Shown here: piece after piece, positions 1 to 5,895 of the stretch
Position numbering within the stretch: position 1 is the stretch's first letter
Layout: each line of letters opens with the position of its first letter
NCBI GenBank assembly: GCA_016280695.1
Contig: JAEEHG010000272.1
Location: 1-5,895 of the forward strand
DNA: 5,895 nucleotides
Source of the DNA: Solobacterium sp.
Lineage (GTDB): Bacteria; Bacillota_I; Bacilli_A; Erysipelotrichales; Erysipelotrichaceae
Reading direction: 5' to 3'
Translations under genes and position numbers: made by a program
The notes under the pieces: generated by a model
What the model saw: the letters and a program-made list of their open reading frames with translations, nothing else
What the model was told of the DNA's origin: nothing
Database searches by the model: none

Positions 1-33
1 ACAGCCGCTGATGTCGAAGTCATCATGGGCTGA
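1..33 (+). CDS. C-terminal end of an upstream gene (partial)
   Basis: An open frame enters from the left edge and ends at TGA 31-33, with the last residues TAADVEVIMG. Its codons (GCC, GTC, ATC, GGC) match the codon preference of the downstream gene, which favours this frame. A second open frame ends at TGA 50-52 and would overlap the next start as ATGA, but its codons (TCA, TCA, ATA) fit less well. Either way the upstream gene lies within 15 bases of the GH94 start, so the two are probably co-transcribed. The product cannot be identified from ten residues. Confidence 0.45.
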   Translation, partial: TAADVEVIMG

Positions 34-48
34 AACGGAGAAACGGAT

Positions 49-2931
49 ATGAACTTTCAGATTGAAACGGCCCGCACCCGGACTGAAACGGCTGCCGATC
101 TGGCCGCTGTCCGCTTTGCGGGACACTTTACGGAATACATGGATGCTGTGTACACAGACGCCGGACGCGGTCATGTCTTCGCGGTCTGCGGACTGTCACG
201 GCCCCTGCCGGCTGCCGGCTTTCTGCTGGCCCTGCCGGAACTGCAGGGATATATTTCCGATCCCGGGCGGGATTATCTGCTCAATGCCGGTACCGGCTGC
301 CTTTATGCGGAAACAGAAGAACTCCGAATGGCTCCGGAAGACGCGGCAGCGGTGCGGTGCTCGCTTGGGCGGCTCATGCATGCCCCGGGCGAACTGAATG
401 ACCAGGGTGAGCTGGTGCTGGACCTGCAGGCTCCTGCAGTCGGTACCCATTACGCGGTGAACCTCCTGCTCGGCAGCCGTGAAGGCTATGACGATCCCCT
501 GCAGTCCACGCCGAAAAGCGTGCTGGACGGTTTCGGGAGAGGCTCTTTCCGGGCCCGGCAGGATAAACAGGTGCTGGCCACCCGCTATGAACTGAATCCC
601 GACATTAACGGGGAAGCGGCCAACCGGCAGTTCTACCTGACCGAGAACGGCCGGCAGATCTTCTATTCCGCCGACGCCTTCACCAATGTCAGAAGCGCTG
701 TCTGCCGGCATGGCGTCAATCACACCGAAATCATTTATGAAACAGAATGCGGCCTGCGCATCCGGCGGCTGATCTTCATCCTGCCGCAGCAGCCGGGTTT
801 CCCGGACGCGGTGGAAGCGCAGCGGATCGTCATAGAAAATCTTTCCGGCCGGCCGCGGAACCTGCGGCTGACCGCCACCGGCATGTTCGGGATTACGGAT
901 CCGAACACCCTGACTACCGATATCGTCTATGCCAATGTCGTGGCCGAGAGTGAACTGTACTGTCAGGACGGCATGCCCGCCGCAATGACCGTGCATCACA
1001 AGCCAAAGGCCTGCGACAGCGAAAAACGGTTCGCCATGCTGGCCTTTAACGGCACCATGATGGATGAATTCTGCAGCAGTGCTGCTGCTTTCCTGGGCCG
1101 CGGAACCTATGATCATCCCGAGAACCTGGCCCGGCTGGACTGCAGCCATACCCGCCGCGGGGCAGCCTTCTTCGCCATGGCAAAGTCCTTTGCGCTGAAC
1201 GGCACCCCGGTCACGATTGATGTCTATGCCGGCATGTCTTCCGCCCCGGAAGATGTGCGGCCTCTGTTCGATCGGCAGCTGGCTGCCCTGTGTGCCTTTG
1301 CCCGGCAGCCGGAAAAACTGACAGAAGTTTTTGACCGCATGCTGGCCGAACAGCAGGCATACCGTTCGTTCCTGCAGGTCCATACCGGTGATCCGCAGAC
1401 CGATGCCTATCTGTCCCGCAACCTGCCCTTCCAGGTCCTGTATCAGACGTACGTATCCCGTTCGTTTGCCTGGACCCAGAAAGCATACCGGGAAACCGGT
1501 TTCCGGGAGATACAGGACCTCTACGCTTCCATGTACTATTTCCATGCCCAGGGCAAGGACGCCCTGATTCGGGAACTGCTTTCTGCCTGGATCGTCAACG
1601 TCTTCCCGATGGGCTATGCCTATCACAACTTCACCACCCGCGGCAAGGAACCGGGCATGTGCTCGGATGACCAGCTGTGGCTGGTGCAGGCAGTATACCG
1701 CTATGTCACCCTGACCGGTGACACGGCTTTCCTGCAGCAGGAATTCCCGATGGCCGGTTCCGCCAAAACAAGGTCCCTGCTGGGAACACTGAAGGCCATC
1801 ATCCTCTATTCCGGACGGATTTCCGTAGGCAGGCACCGGCTGCCGCTGCTGGACACCGCCGACTGGAACGATACGCTGCGGCTCGACCGGTGCGTCATGA
1901 ACGGGCCGGAAAAGGAACAGCAGTACCGCCGGCAGATCGAACAGCAGCACCAGCCGTACGGCGCCGCGCTGCAGAATACCCAGAGTGAAAGCGTCATGAA
2001 CGGCTTCCTGCTGGTCAGGGCGGCCGAAGAGACAGCCCGGCTGGCGGAACTGGCACACGATCAGGCCCTGGCTGAGCTGGCTGAAGATATCTGCACGGAA
2101 ACCCGTGAGAACCTGCGGCAGCACGCCTGGAAGGATACCTGGTATGCCCGCTGCCTGATCAATGATGACCGTTCCTTCCGTTATCTCGGTGCCCCGGGTG
2201 ACGGGCTCTCAGCCGATCCGGATACCGACGGCACATTCTATCTGAACTCCTACAGCTGGGCATTGCTGAGCGGCTGTGCCGATGATGAACAGATCAGAGC
2301 CATGCTGGACCATGTGGAAACTTCCCTGAAAACCCCGGCCGGGCTGAAACTGTGTACGGCGGTTGACTACGACCAGCTCGGTGTCATCACCGGGACATCG
2401 TTCTACTTCCCCGGTGACCGGGAGAACGGCGGTGTCTTCAAGCATGCAGCGATGATGGCGGTCACGGCTTCCCTGCAGGCCGCCAGAACTGCTGCCGATC
2501 CGGAACTGGCCGCCCGGCTGCGTGATCTTGCCTTCTTCATGATCGACAAGACCCTGCCCTGCCGGACCATGGATGATCCCTTTGTCCTCAAGGGGAACCC
2601 GCGGTTCTGCACGCAGTACAACAACTCGATCACCGGTGAAAACATCGGCCCGATCCTCTCCGGAACCGCTTCCTGGCTGACCCTGGCCCTGTATGAGATC
2701 TGCGGCCTTGAGTTCCGTGAGGGCCGGCTGCGGATCCGCCCGGTTCTGAATGCGCCGCGGTTTGCCTATGACCTGCAGATCGGCGGCACAACCCTGCATG
2801 TCGAAATTGACGGCAGCGCTTCCTTCCGGGCCCGGCCGTCAAGCACATATATGCTTGACGGAAAACCGGCTGAGGATGAATTCCTGTTCCCGGCTGACCA
2901 GAAAGAACATTCCCTCAGAGTCATGCTCTGA
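49..2931 (+). CDS. GH94-type glycoside phosphorylase (cellobiose phosphorylase-like)
   Basis: GH94 enzymes cleave beta-linked glucosides with inorganic phosphate, releasing a sugar 1-phosphate and saving ATP; no signal peptide is seen, so this one should be cytoplasmic. The 960-residue protein shows the usual order: an N-terminal beta-rich domain (about 1-380), a helical linker, an (alpha/alpha)6 barrel (about 450-860) and a C-terminal beta domain. Visible motifs are RETGFREIQD (481-490), SDDQLW (539-544), DWND (605-608, which should hold the catalytic acid), RENGGVFKHA (791-800) and SGTASW (871-876). By analogy with chitobiose phosphorylase, Arg481/Arg486, His799 and Thr873 are likely phosphate ligands. 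The start is supported by GGAG at 37-40, eight bases before the ATG. The gene probably follows another in an operon and ends at a strong terminator. It is longer than typical cellobiose phosphorylases (about 800 residues) and seems to belong to a group often annotated only as GH36-type glycosyl hydrolase, so the acceptor sugar (cellodextrin, beta-1,2-glucan or other) cannot be assigned. Confidence 0.88.
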   Translation: MNFQIETARTRTETAADLAAVRFAGHFTEYMDAVYTDAGRGHVFAVCGLSRPLPAAGFLLALPELQGYISDPGRDYLLNAGTGCLYAETEELRMAPEDAAAVRCSLGRLMHAPGELNDQGELVLDLQAPAVGTHYAVNLLLGSREGYDDPLQSTPKSVLDGFGRGSFRARQDKQVLATRYELNPDINGEAANRQFYLTENGRQIFYSADAFTNVRSAVCRHGVNHTEIIYETECGLRIRRLIFILPQQPGFPDAVEAQRIVIENLSGRPRNLRLTATGMFGITDPNTLTTDIVYANVVAESELYCQDGMPAAMTVHHKPKACDSEKRFAMLAFNGTMMDEFCSSAAAFLGRGTYDHPENLARLDCSHTRRGAAFFAMAKSFALNGTPVTIDVYAGMSSAPEDVRPLFDRQLAALCAFARQPEKLTEVFDRMLAEQQAYRSFLQVHTGDPQTDAYLSRNLPFQVLYQTYVSRSFAWTQKAYRETGFREIQDLYASMYYFHAQGKDALIRELLSAWIVNVFPMGYAYHNFTTRGKEPGMCSDDQLWLVQAVYRYVTLTGDTAFLQQEFPMAGSAKTRSLLGTLKAIILYSGRISVGRHRLPLLDTADWNDTLRLDRCVMNGPEKEQQYRRQIEQQHQPYGAALQNTQSESVMNGFLLVRAAEETARLAELAHDQALAELAEDICTETRENLRQHAWKDTWYARCLINDDRSFRYLGAPGDGLSADPDTDGTFYLNSYSWALLSGCADDEQIRAMLDHVETSLKTPAGLKLCTAVDYDQLGVITGTSFYFPGDRENGGVFKHAAMMAVTASLQAARTAADPELAARLRDLAFFMIDKTLPCRTMDDPFVLKGNPRFCTQYNNSITGENIGPILSGTASWLTLALYEICGLEFREGRLRIRPVLNAPRFAYDLQIGGTTLHVEIDGSASFRARPSSTYMLDGKPAEDEFLFPADQKEHSLRVML

Positions 2932-2950
2932 TCATTCTTTCCTCTTACAC

Positions 2951-2985
2951 AGAAGCCCCTGTTTAATTCAGGGGCTTTTGTGTTT
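2951..2985 (+). terminator. Intrinsic terminator of the GH94 gene
   Basis: The arms AGCCCCTG (2954-2961) and CAGGGGCT (2969-2976) pair perfectly around a seven-base loop, TTTAATT. An additional A-T pair can form at the base. The stem is followed by TTTTGTGTTT, a U-rich tail in the plus direction. The hairpin starts 20 bases after the GH94 stop codon and separates that transcription unit from ynbB. Confidence 0.93.
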
Positions 2986-3021
2986 CTGCATACAGGCATC
3001 ATCATTTCCGTCTGAAAATAC

Positions 3022-3027
3022 TATAAT
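3022..3027 (+). promoter_or_regulatory. Likely -10 element of the ynbB promoter
   Basis: A perfect TATAAT lies 29 bases before the ynbB ATG, in an AT-rich patch that stands out from the GC-rich coding sequence. Transcription would start near 3033-3035, giving a leader of about 23 bases that begins just before the Shine-Dalgarno sequence GAGGAG (3039-3044). No convincing -35 box is seen at 16-18 bases upstream (TCATCA or similar), and there is no TG extension directly upstream. The promoter may therefore be modest or need an activator. Confidence 0.6.
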
Positions 3028-3056
3028 AAAAGAACTGAGAGGAGAACCACGGCGCT

Positions 3057-4316
3057 ATGATTACAGACCGGATTGATAAAGACATACTGGAGCTTGCGGC
3101 ACAGTCCGACCGGGAATTGGAGGAAATCTATCACAGCATCGACAGAATCAGCCTGATCAATTCCGACCGGATTCTGTCTGCTTTCATGGAGAATAACGTT
3201 TCCTATTCGGACTTCGCGGATATTAACGGCTACGGCAATTACGATGCCGGCCGGGACAAGCTGGAGAAGATCTTCGCGTCCGTTCTGGGCTGTGAAGATG
3301 CCCTGGTAAGGCCGCAGATCATGAGCGGCACCAACGCCCTCTGGCTGGCTTTCTCCGCCCTGCTCCGGCACGGTGACACCATGATCTCGCTGACCGGCAT
3401 GCCGTACGATTCCCTGCAGGAGATGATCGGCCTGTACGGGGATTCCAGCCAGTCACTGAAAAAAGCCGGGGTCAGATATGAACAGATTGATCTGGTCAGC
3501 AACGAATTCGATGAGGAAGCCATTGTCGGCCGCCTGCGGAAAAACGATGTAAAACTGGTGGAAATCCAGCGCTCCCGCGGCTACTCCGCCCGGAAGTCCC
3601 TGACCATCGCCCAGATCAGTCATCTGGTCAGCCGGATCAGGGAAGTCAACACAGAGGTCATCATCATGGTGGACAACTGCTATGGTGAACTGGTCGAAGA
3701 CCGTGAGCCCGGGCATGCCGGGGCAGACCTGGTTGTCGGCTCCCTGATGAAAAACCTGGGCGGCGGTGTCGCCCCGACAGGCGGTTATATTGCCGGCCGG
3801 GCTGACCTGATCGCCATGGCTGCCGACCGCCTGACCGCCCCTGGTCTCGGCAAGGAACAGGGTGCGAACTTCAACCTGAACAACGCTTTTTTCAAAGGTC
3901 TCTTCCTGGCCCCGAGGGCTGTATCAGGCGCTTTGAAAACCGCTGTCTTTACGGCCTATATGATGGAAAAACTGGGCTACAGCAATGTATCCCCGCGCTA
4001 TGACGAATTCCGCACCGACATCATCCAGACGGTTGAACTGGGGGACAAGGACAGCCTGGTCCGCTTTACCCAGGGCCTGCAGGAATCTTCACCGATCGAC
4101 TCCTTTGTCCGGATTATGCCGGCACCGATGCCCGGTTATCCGTTTGACGAAGTCATGGCCTGCGGGGCCTTTACCCAGGGCAGCACGATTGAACTAAGTG
4201 CCGACGCGCCGGTCATCCCGCCCTATACGCTGTACATGCAGGGCGGCCTGTCCCTGGAATACGGGAAGCTCTCCGTCATGCTTGCCCTGACCAAGGCAAA
4301 GAAAAAGGAAGCTTAG
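3057..4316 (+). CDS. ynbB: YnbB-family PLP enzyme, probable EF-P 5-aminopentanol modification protein
   Basis: This is a 419-residue fold-type I PLP enzyme of the YnbB family, annotated in databases as methionine gamma-lyase family or aluminium resistance protein; YnbB proteins are about 420 residues. Visible family blocks are NYDAGRDKLEK near residue 60-70, RPQIMSGTNAL (85-95), VDNCYGELVED (205-215), GSLMKNLGGG (228-237) with Lys232 as the expected Schiff-base lysine, the RLTAPGLGKEQG and SPRYDEFRTDIIQ segments, and IELSADAP followed by PPYTLYMQGGL near the C-terminus. Asp206 is in the position expected to contact the PLP pyridine nitrogen. In B. subtilis, ynbB is required for 5-aminopentanol modification of EF-P. 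Here the gene faces efp and a YmfI-like reductase, which supports the same role. The start has GAGGAG at 3039-3044, with somewhat long spacing. The C-terminus KKKEA is encoded by an A-tract that doubles as the opposite-strand U-tract of a terminator. Family membership is secure; the EF-P role is inferred from homology and context. Confidence 0.9.
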   Translation: MITDRIDKDILELAAQSDRELEEIYHSIDRISLINSDRILSAFMENNVSYSDFADINGYGNYDAGRDKLEKIFASVLGCEDALVRPQIMSGTNALWLAFSALLRHGDTMISLTGMPYDSLQEMIGLYGDSSQSLKKAGVRYEQIDLVSNEFDEEAIVGRLRKNDVKLVEIQRSRGYSARKSLTIAQISHLVSRIREVNTEVIIMVDNCYGELVEDREPGHAGADLVVGSLMKNLGGGVAPTGGYIAGRADLIAMAADRLTAPGLGKEQGANFNLNNAFFKGLFLAPRAVSGALKTAVFTAYMMEKLGYSNVSPRYDEFRTDIIQTVELGDKDSLVRFTQGLQESSPIDSFVRIMPAPMPGYPFDEVMACGAFTQGSTIELSADAPVIPPYTLYMQGGLSLEYGKLSVMLALTKAKKKEA

Positions 4317-4325
4317 CAGCTTCCC
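4302..4325 (-). terminator. Intrinsic terminator of the SDR gene, built over two convergent stop codons
   Basis: GGAAGCT (4307-4313) and AGCTTCC (4318-4324) form a perfect seven-base-pair stem around TAGC (4314-4317). Read on the minus strand, the hairpin is followed directly by TTTTT (4306-4302), making an intrinsic terminator for the SDR gene. Read on the plus strand it is followed by CATCTG, with no U-tract, so it should not stop ynbB transcription efficiently. The hairpin contains both stop codons: TAG of ynbB (4314-4316) and TAA of the SDR (4315-4313). Confidence 0.8.
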
Positions 4326-5059
4326 ATCTGTCCGCCGTCGATGCGGATGACACTGTTATTGATATACGCGGCTTCCTCACTGACCAGGAACCGTACCAGC
4401 CGGGCAACCTCTTCAGGCTGCCCGTATCTTTTCAGCAGGATCTTTTCCGTCTCCTGTTTCAGGAATTCCTCATCATAGCCTGCCAGTTCCTTTTCTGTCC
4501 CGATAAAGCCGGGTGCCACTGCGTTCACCGTGACATACGGGGCGAACTGCACCGCCAGGTTATGGGTCAGGGAAATCAGGGCCGCCTTGGACGCATCGTA
4601 GTCCAGGCACATCGGATAGTAGGTATTGATGCCGTTGGTGGAAGATATATTGATGATCTTTCCGTATTCATGTTCCATCATGGAGCGGTAGACCCGATGT
4701 GCACAGTTGAAGGCCCCGACCACATTGACGTCGAGAACCCGCCGGAAGGTTTCCGCATCCTTGCGGGAAAACAGGTCCGGCATATCCACCGCCGCATTGT
4801 TGATCAGCACGGAAACCGGTCCGAGTTCCTTTTCAATCGCAGTGAACATCCGGTCAGTCTCTGTTTCACTGGCCACATCCGCCTGCACAACCATGGCCCG
4901 CACGCCATACGCAGAAGTCAGCTCCTGCTGCAGCAAGCGGGCTTTTTCTTCTGCCTGATGATAATGAATGACAATATCATCACCGTTTTTTGCCAGCTCC
5001 CGGGCGATGGCGCTGCCGATCCCCCCGCTGGCCCCTGTGATCAGTACTGTTCTTTTCAT
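4313..5059 (-). CDS. ymfI: Short-chain dehydrogenase/reductase, probable YmfI-type EF-P 5-aminopentanone reductase
   Basis: This is a 248-residue classical SDR. It has the nucleotide-binding motif TGASGGIG (8-15), Asp61 in QADVA, NNAA (87-90), Asn112, INISS with the catalytic serine at 139/140, YxxxK at Tyr154-Lys158, and the PG motif at 183-184. The residues after beta-2 (HYHQAEEKA) lack the acidic residue typical of NAD-dependent members, which suggests NADPH. FabG-like enzymes share all of this, but the N-terminus MKRTVLITGASGGIG, the HY after beta-2 and the C-terminal GG-to-Cys ending recall B. subtilis YmfI, which reduces the EF-P-bound 5-aminopentanone to 5-aminopentanol. Its place directly downstream of efp, facing ynbB, supports that reading. 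The start is fixed by the position of the Rossmann motif; no normal Shine-Dalgarno precedes it. The gene follows efp by 20 bases, across a terminator. The SDR fold is certain; the YmfI assignment is about 0.7. Confidence 0.88.
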   Translation of the reverse strand: MKRTVLITGASGGIGSAIARELAKNGDDIVIHYHQAEEKARLLQQELTSAYGVRAMVVQADVASETETDRMFTAIEKELGPVSVLINNAAVDMPDLFSRKDAETFRRVLDVNVVGAFNCAHRVYRSMMEHEYGKIINISSTNGINTYYPMCLDYDASKAALISLTHNLAVQFAPYVTVNAVAPGFIGTEKELAGYDEEFLKQETEKILLKRYGQPEEVARLVRFLVSEEAAYINNSVIRIDGGQMGSC

Positions 5060-5066
5060 AGATCAG

Positions 5067-5092
5067 AAAAAAGAGCTTATTAAGCTCTTCCT
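5067..5092 (-). terminator. Intrinsic terminator between efp and the SDR gene
   Basis: On the minus strand, AAGAGCTT (5089-5082) and AAGCTCTT (5078-5071) pair perfectly around a three-base loop AAT, and six consecutive T residues (5072-5067) follow. GG at 5091-5090 can extend the stem by wobble pairing. The efp stop and a second in-frame stop form TAATAA (5082-5077) in the hairpin centre. The structure should terminate most efp transcripts and let some continue into the SDR gene, which starts seven bases after the T-run. Confidence 0.8.
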
Positions 5093-5637
5093 GCGTACTT
5101 GCCGTCGCTGGTTGTGACAGAGATTGTCTCACCCTGGTCAATGAACTGCGGCACCCGCAGTGTCAGGCCGGTTTCGGTTACGGCAACCTTTGTCTGGGTT
5201 GACGGGGCGCCCTTGATGACCGGGGTGGTCTCGGCAATCGTCAGCTGGACGCTGGCCGGCAGCCCGATATCGAGGATGTTGCCCTCAAACATCATCAGCA
5301 CGACTTCCAGACCGTCGGTAATATAGTACTTCTTATCCTCGATCTGTTTTTCTGCCACTTCATATGTCTCATATGTTTCGACATCCATGAAGTAGTATGT
5401 GCCGTCAGCGGAATATGAGAATGTCGCTGTGATTCTCTCGATATTGGCCGCTTCGAATTTTGTTGACGCGTTAAAATTTCTTTCCTGCGTGGAGCCGGTC
5501 TTCAGATTCTTCATCTTGGTCTGCAGAATCGCAGCGCCCTTACCCGGTTTTACATGCATGAAATCCAGAACAACCCATGGATCACCGTCCACGATCAGTG
5601 TCAGTCCGGTTTTAAAATCTCCTGCTTCAATTGCCAT
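5080..5637 (-). CDS. efp: Translation elongation factor P
   Basis: EF-P binds between the ribosomal P and E sites and relieves stalling at consecutive prolines. The 185-residue length is normal, with three beta domains: KOW-like (about 1-63), central OB (about 65-125) and C-terminal OB (about 130-185). The tip loop VKPGKGAA places the modified lysine at Lys33, equivalent to Lys32 of B. subtilis and Lys34 of E. coli. The family signature is present at 150-171 (KVAVTETG, then LRVPQFIDQG), and the end GKYAGRA is typical. The loop is of the Bacillus kind, not the palindromic PGKGP kind of Actinobacteria. The start is supported by AGGTG four bases before the ATG and by a good promoter upstream. 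The gene ends in tandem TAA stops inside a terminator hairpin. Its neighbours, a YmfI-like SDR and YnbB, suggest that Lys33 carries 5-aminopentanol; the chemistry is inferred, not visible. Confidence 0.97.
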   Translation of the reverse strand: MAIEAGDFKTGLTLIVDGDPWVVLDFMHVKPGKGAAILQTKMKNLKTGSTQERNFNASTKFEAANIERITATFSYSADGTYYFMDVETYETYEVAEKQIEDKKYYITDGLEVVLMMFEGNILDIGLPASVQLTIAETTPVIKGAPSTQTKVAVTETGLTLRVPQFIDQGETISVTTSDGKYAGRA

Positions 5638-5666
5638 AGTACACCTGCTTTCGTTTTAACATGTTT

Positions 5667-5695
5667 ATTTTACTAACTTTGGCCGTCATTATCAA
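5667..5695 (-). promoter_or_regulatory. Sigma-A-type promoter of efp
   Basis: On the minus strand, TTGATA (5695-5690) and TAAAAT (5672-5667) are separated by exactly 17 bases. Each hexamer has one mismatch to consensus. Transcription would start near 5660, giving a leader of about 23 bases that carries the AGGTG ribosome site. The promoter sits in the 65-base gap between the upstream membrane-protein gene and efp, the only AT-rich stretch in this part of the window. Confidence 0.75.
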
Positions 5696-5702
5696 TGCGT
5701 GT

Positions 5703-5895
5703 TTAGAAGAGCGACAATTCTTCTTCCTTATGCGATTTGATATAGCGGCTCCATTTGATATAACCGTAGGTCGTATTTGTAAAGTAACCCAGTTTGAGTA
5801 CCAGCAGGACATACTGCCCGGCCAGGATATTCATGACCGCTTCCAGAATCGCGCAGATATACCAGGCAATCCACTGTTCCCGCATGCGGAAGAAG
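5703..5895 (-). CDS. pnuC: C-terminal fragment of a PnuC-like nicotinamide riboside transporter (partial)
   Basis: The reading frame is open to the right edge and ends at TAA 5705-5703, so only about 63 C-terminal residues are present. They contain two hydrophobic segments (QWIAWYICAILEAVMNIL and YVLLVLKLGYF) followed by TYGYIKWSRYIK and a charged tail, SHKEEELSLF. The EQW at the start of a membrane helix and the closing YGYIxW pattern resemble the last two helices of PnuC, an inner-membrane transporter of nicotinamide riboside or nicotinamide mononucleotide. The ATG at 5885 is internal to this domain and is not the likely start. No clear terminator follows the stop, so some read-through into efp is possible. 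A different small membrane protein cannot be excluded from so short a piece. Confidence 0.65.
   Translation of the reverse strand, partial: FFRMREQWIAWYICAILEAVMNILAGQYVLLVLKLGYFTNTTYGYIKWSRYIKSHKEEELSLF

Noticed and set aside
196..2124. A 642-codon open frame on the minus strand opposite the GH94 gene
   Set aside because: The plus frame carries every GH94 motif over its full length. The antisense frame gives no recognisable protein and is explained by GC-rich codon bias of the true gene.
3057..4316. Calling the PLP enzyme a methionine gamma-lyase or aluminium resistance protein
   Set aside because: Those are legacy family labels. The B. subtilis member is needed for EF-P modification, and the neighbours here are efp and a YmfI-like SDR.
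4307..4324. The inverted repeat as an operator for a DNA-binding regulator
   Set aside because: It lies at the 3' ends of two convergent genes, away from any promoter, and the adjoining T5 tract explains it as a terminator.
4313..5059. Calling the SDR FabG of fatty acid synthesis
   Set aside because: No other fatty acid synthesis gene is nearby and the context is efp and ynbB. FabG remains the main alternative because catalytic motifs are shared.
4562..5083. A 173-codon plus-strand open frame opposite the SDR gene
   Set aside because: It lies almost wholly antisense to a clear SDR, shows no recognisable domain and crosses the efp terminator hairpin; it is a shadow frame.
5627..5812. A 61-codon minus-strand open frame running from inside the PnuC-like gene to the start of efp
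   Set aside because: It is out of frame with the membrane-protein sequence, spans the efp promoter and overlaps the efp start; the translation looks non-native.
1..5895. CRISPR arrays, insertion sequences, tRNA or rRNA genes
   Set aside because: No regularly spaced repeats, transposase motifs, flanking terminal repeats or structural RNA signatures were seen.

Overview
The window looks like a chromosomal segment from a fairly GC-rich member of the Bacillota. The EF-P is of the Bacillus type. YnbB-like and YmfI-like proteins are present, the Shine-Dalgarno sites are purine-rich, the promoters are sigma-A-like, and the terminators are short hairpins with U-tracts. Affiliation below phylum cannot be fixed from the sequence; a gut-type anaerobe is only a guess.

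Layout, left to right. (1) Positions 1-33 hold what is probably the last codons of an upstream gene. (2) Positions 49-2931 (+) encode a 960-residue GH94-type glycoside phosphorylase, closed by a strong intrinsic terminator at about 2951-2985. (3) After a short promoter region with a perfect TATAAT, positions 3057-4316 (+) encode a 419-residue YnbB-family PLP enzyme. (4) Facing it, on the minus strand, are efp (5637-5080, elongation factor P) and then a 248-residue short-chain reductase (5059-4313) that resembles YmfI. (5) At the right edge, positions 5895-5703 (-) hold the C-terminal end of a membrane protein that resembles the nicotinamide riboside transporter PnuC.

The main point is genes 3 and 4 together. 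In Bacillus subtilis, ynbB, ymfI and gsaB are required to build the 5-aminopentanol modification on the tip lysine of EF-P, and there the genes are scattered. Here the substrate (EF-P, tip lysine K33) and likely homologues of two modification enzymes form a compact convergent locus. This suggests a dedicated EF-P modification cluster and gives context support for reading the PLP enzyme and the SDR as EF-P modifiers rather than as a methionine gamma-lyase/aluminium-resistance protein and a FabG.

The locus is tightly packed. The ynbB and SDR stop codons overlap. A hairpin over both stops ends in a U-tract only in the SDR direction, and that U-tract is encoded by the lysine codons at the end of ynbB. 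A second terminator hairpin, with tandem TAA stops in its centre, lies between efp and the SDR, so the SDR is probably expressed at a lower level by read-through. The SDR start has no normal Shine-Dalgarno sequence. The GH94 gene appears unrelated to this system and probably belongs to a sugar-use operon that begins before the window.
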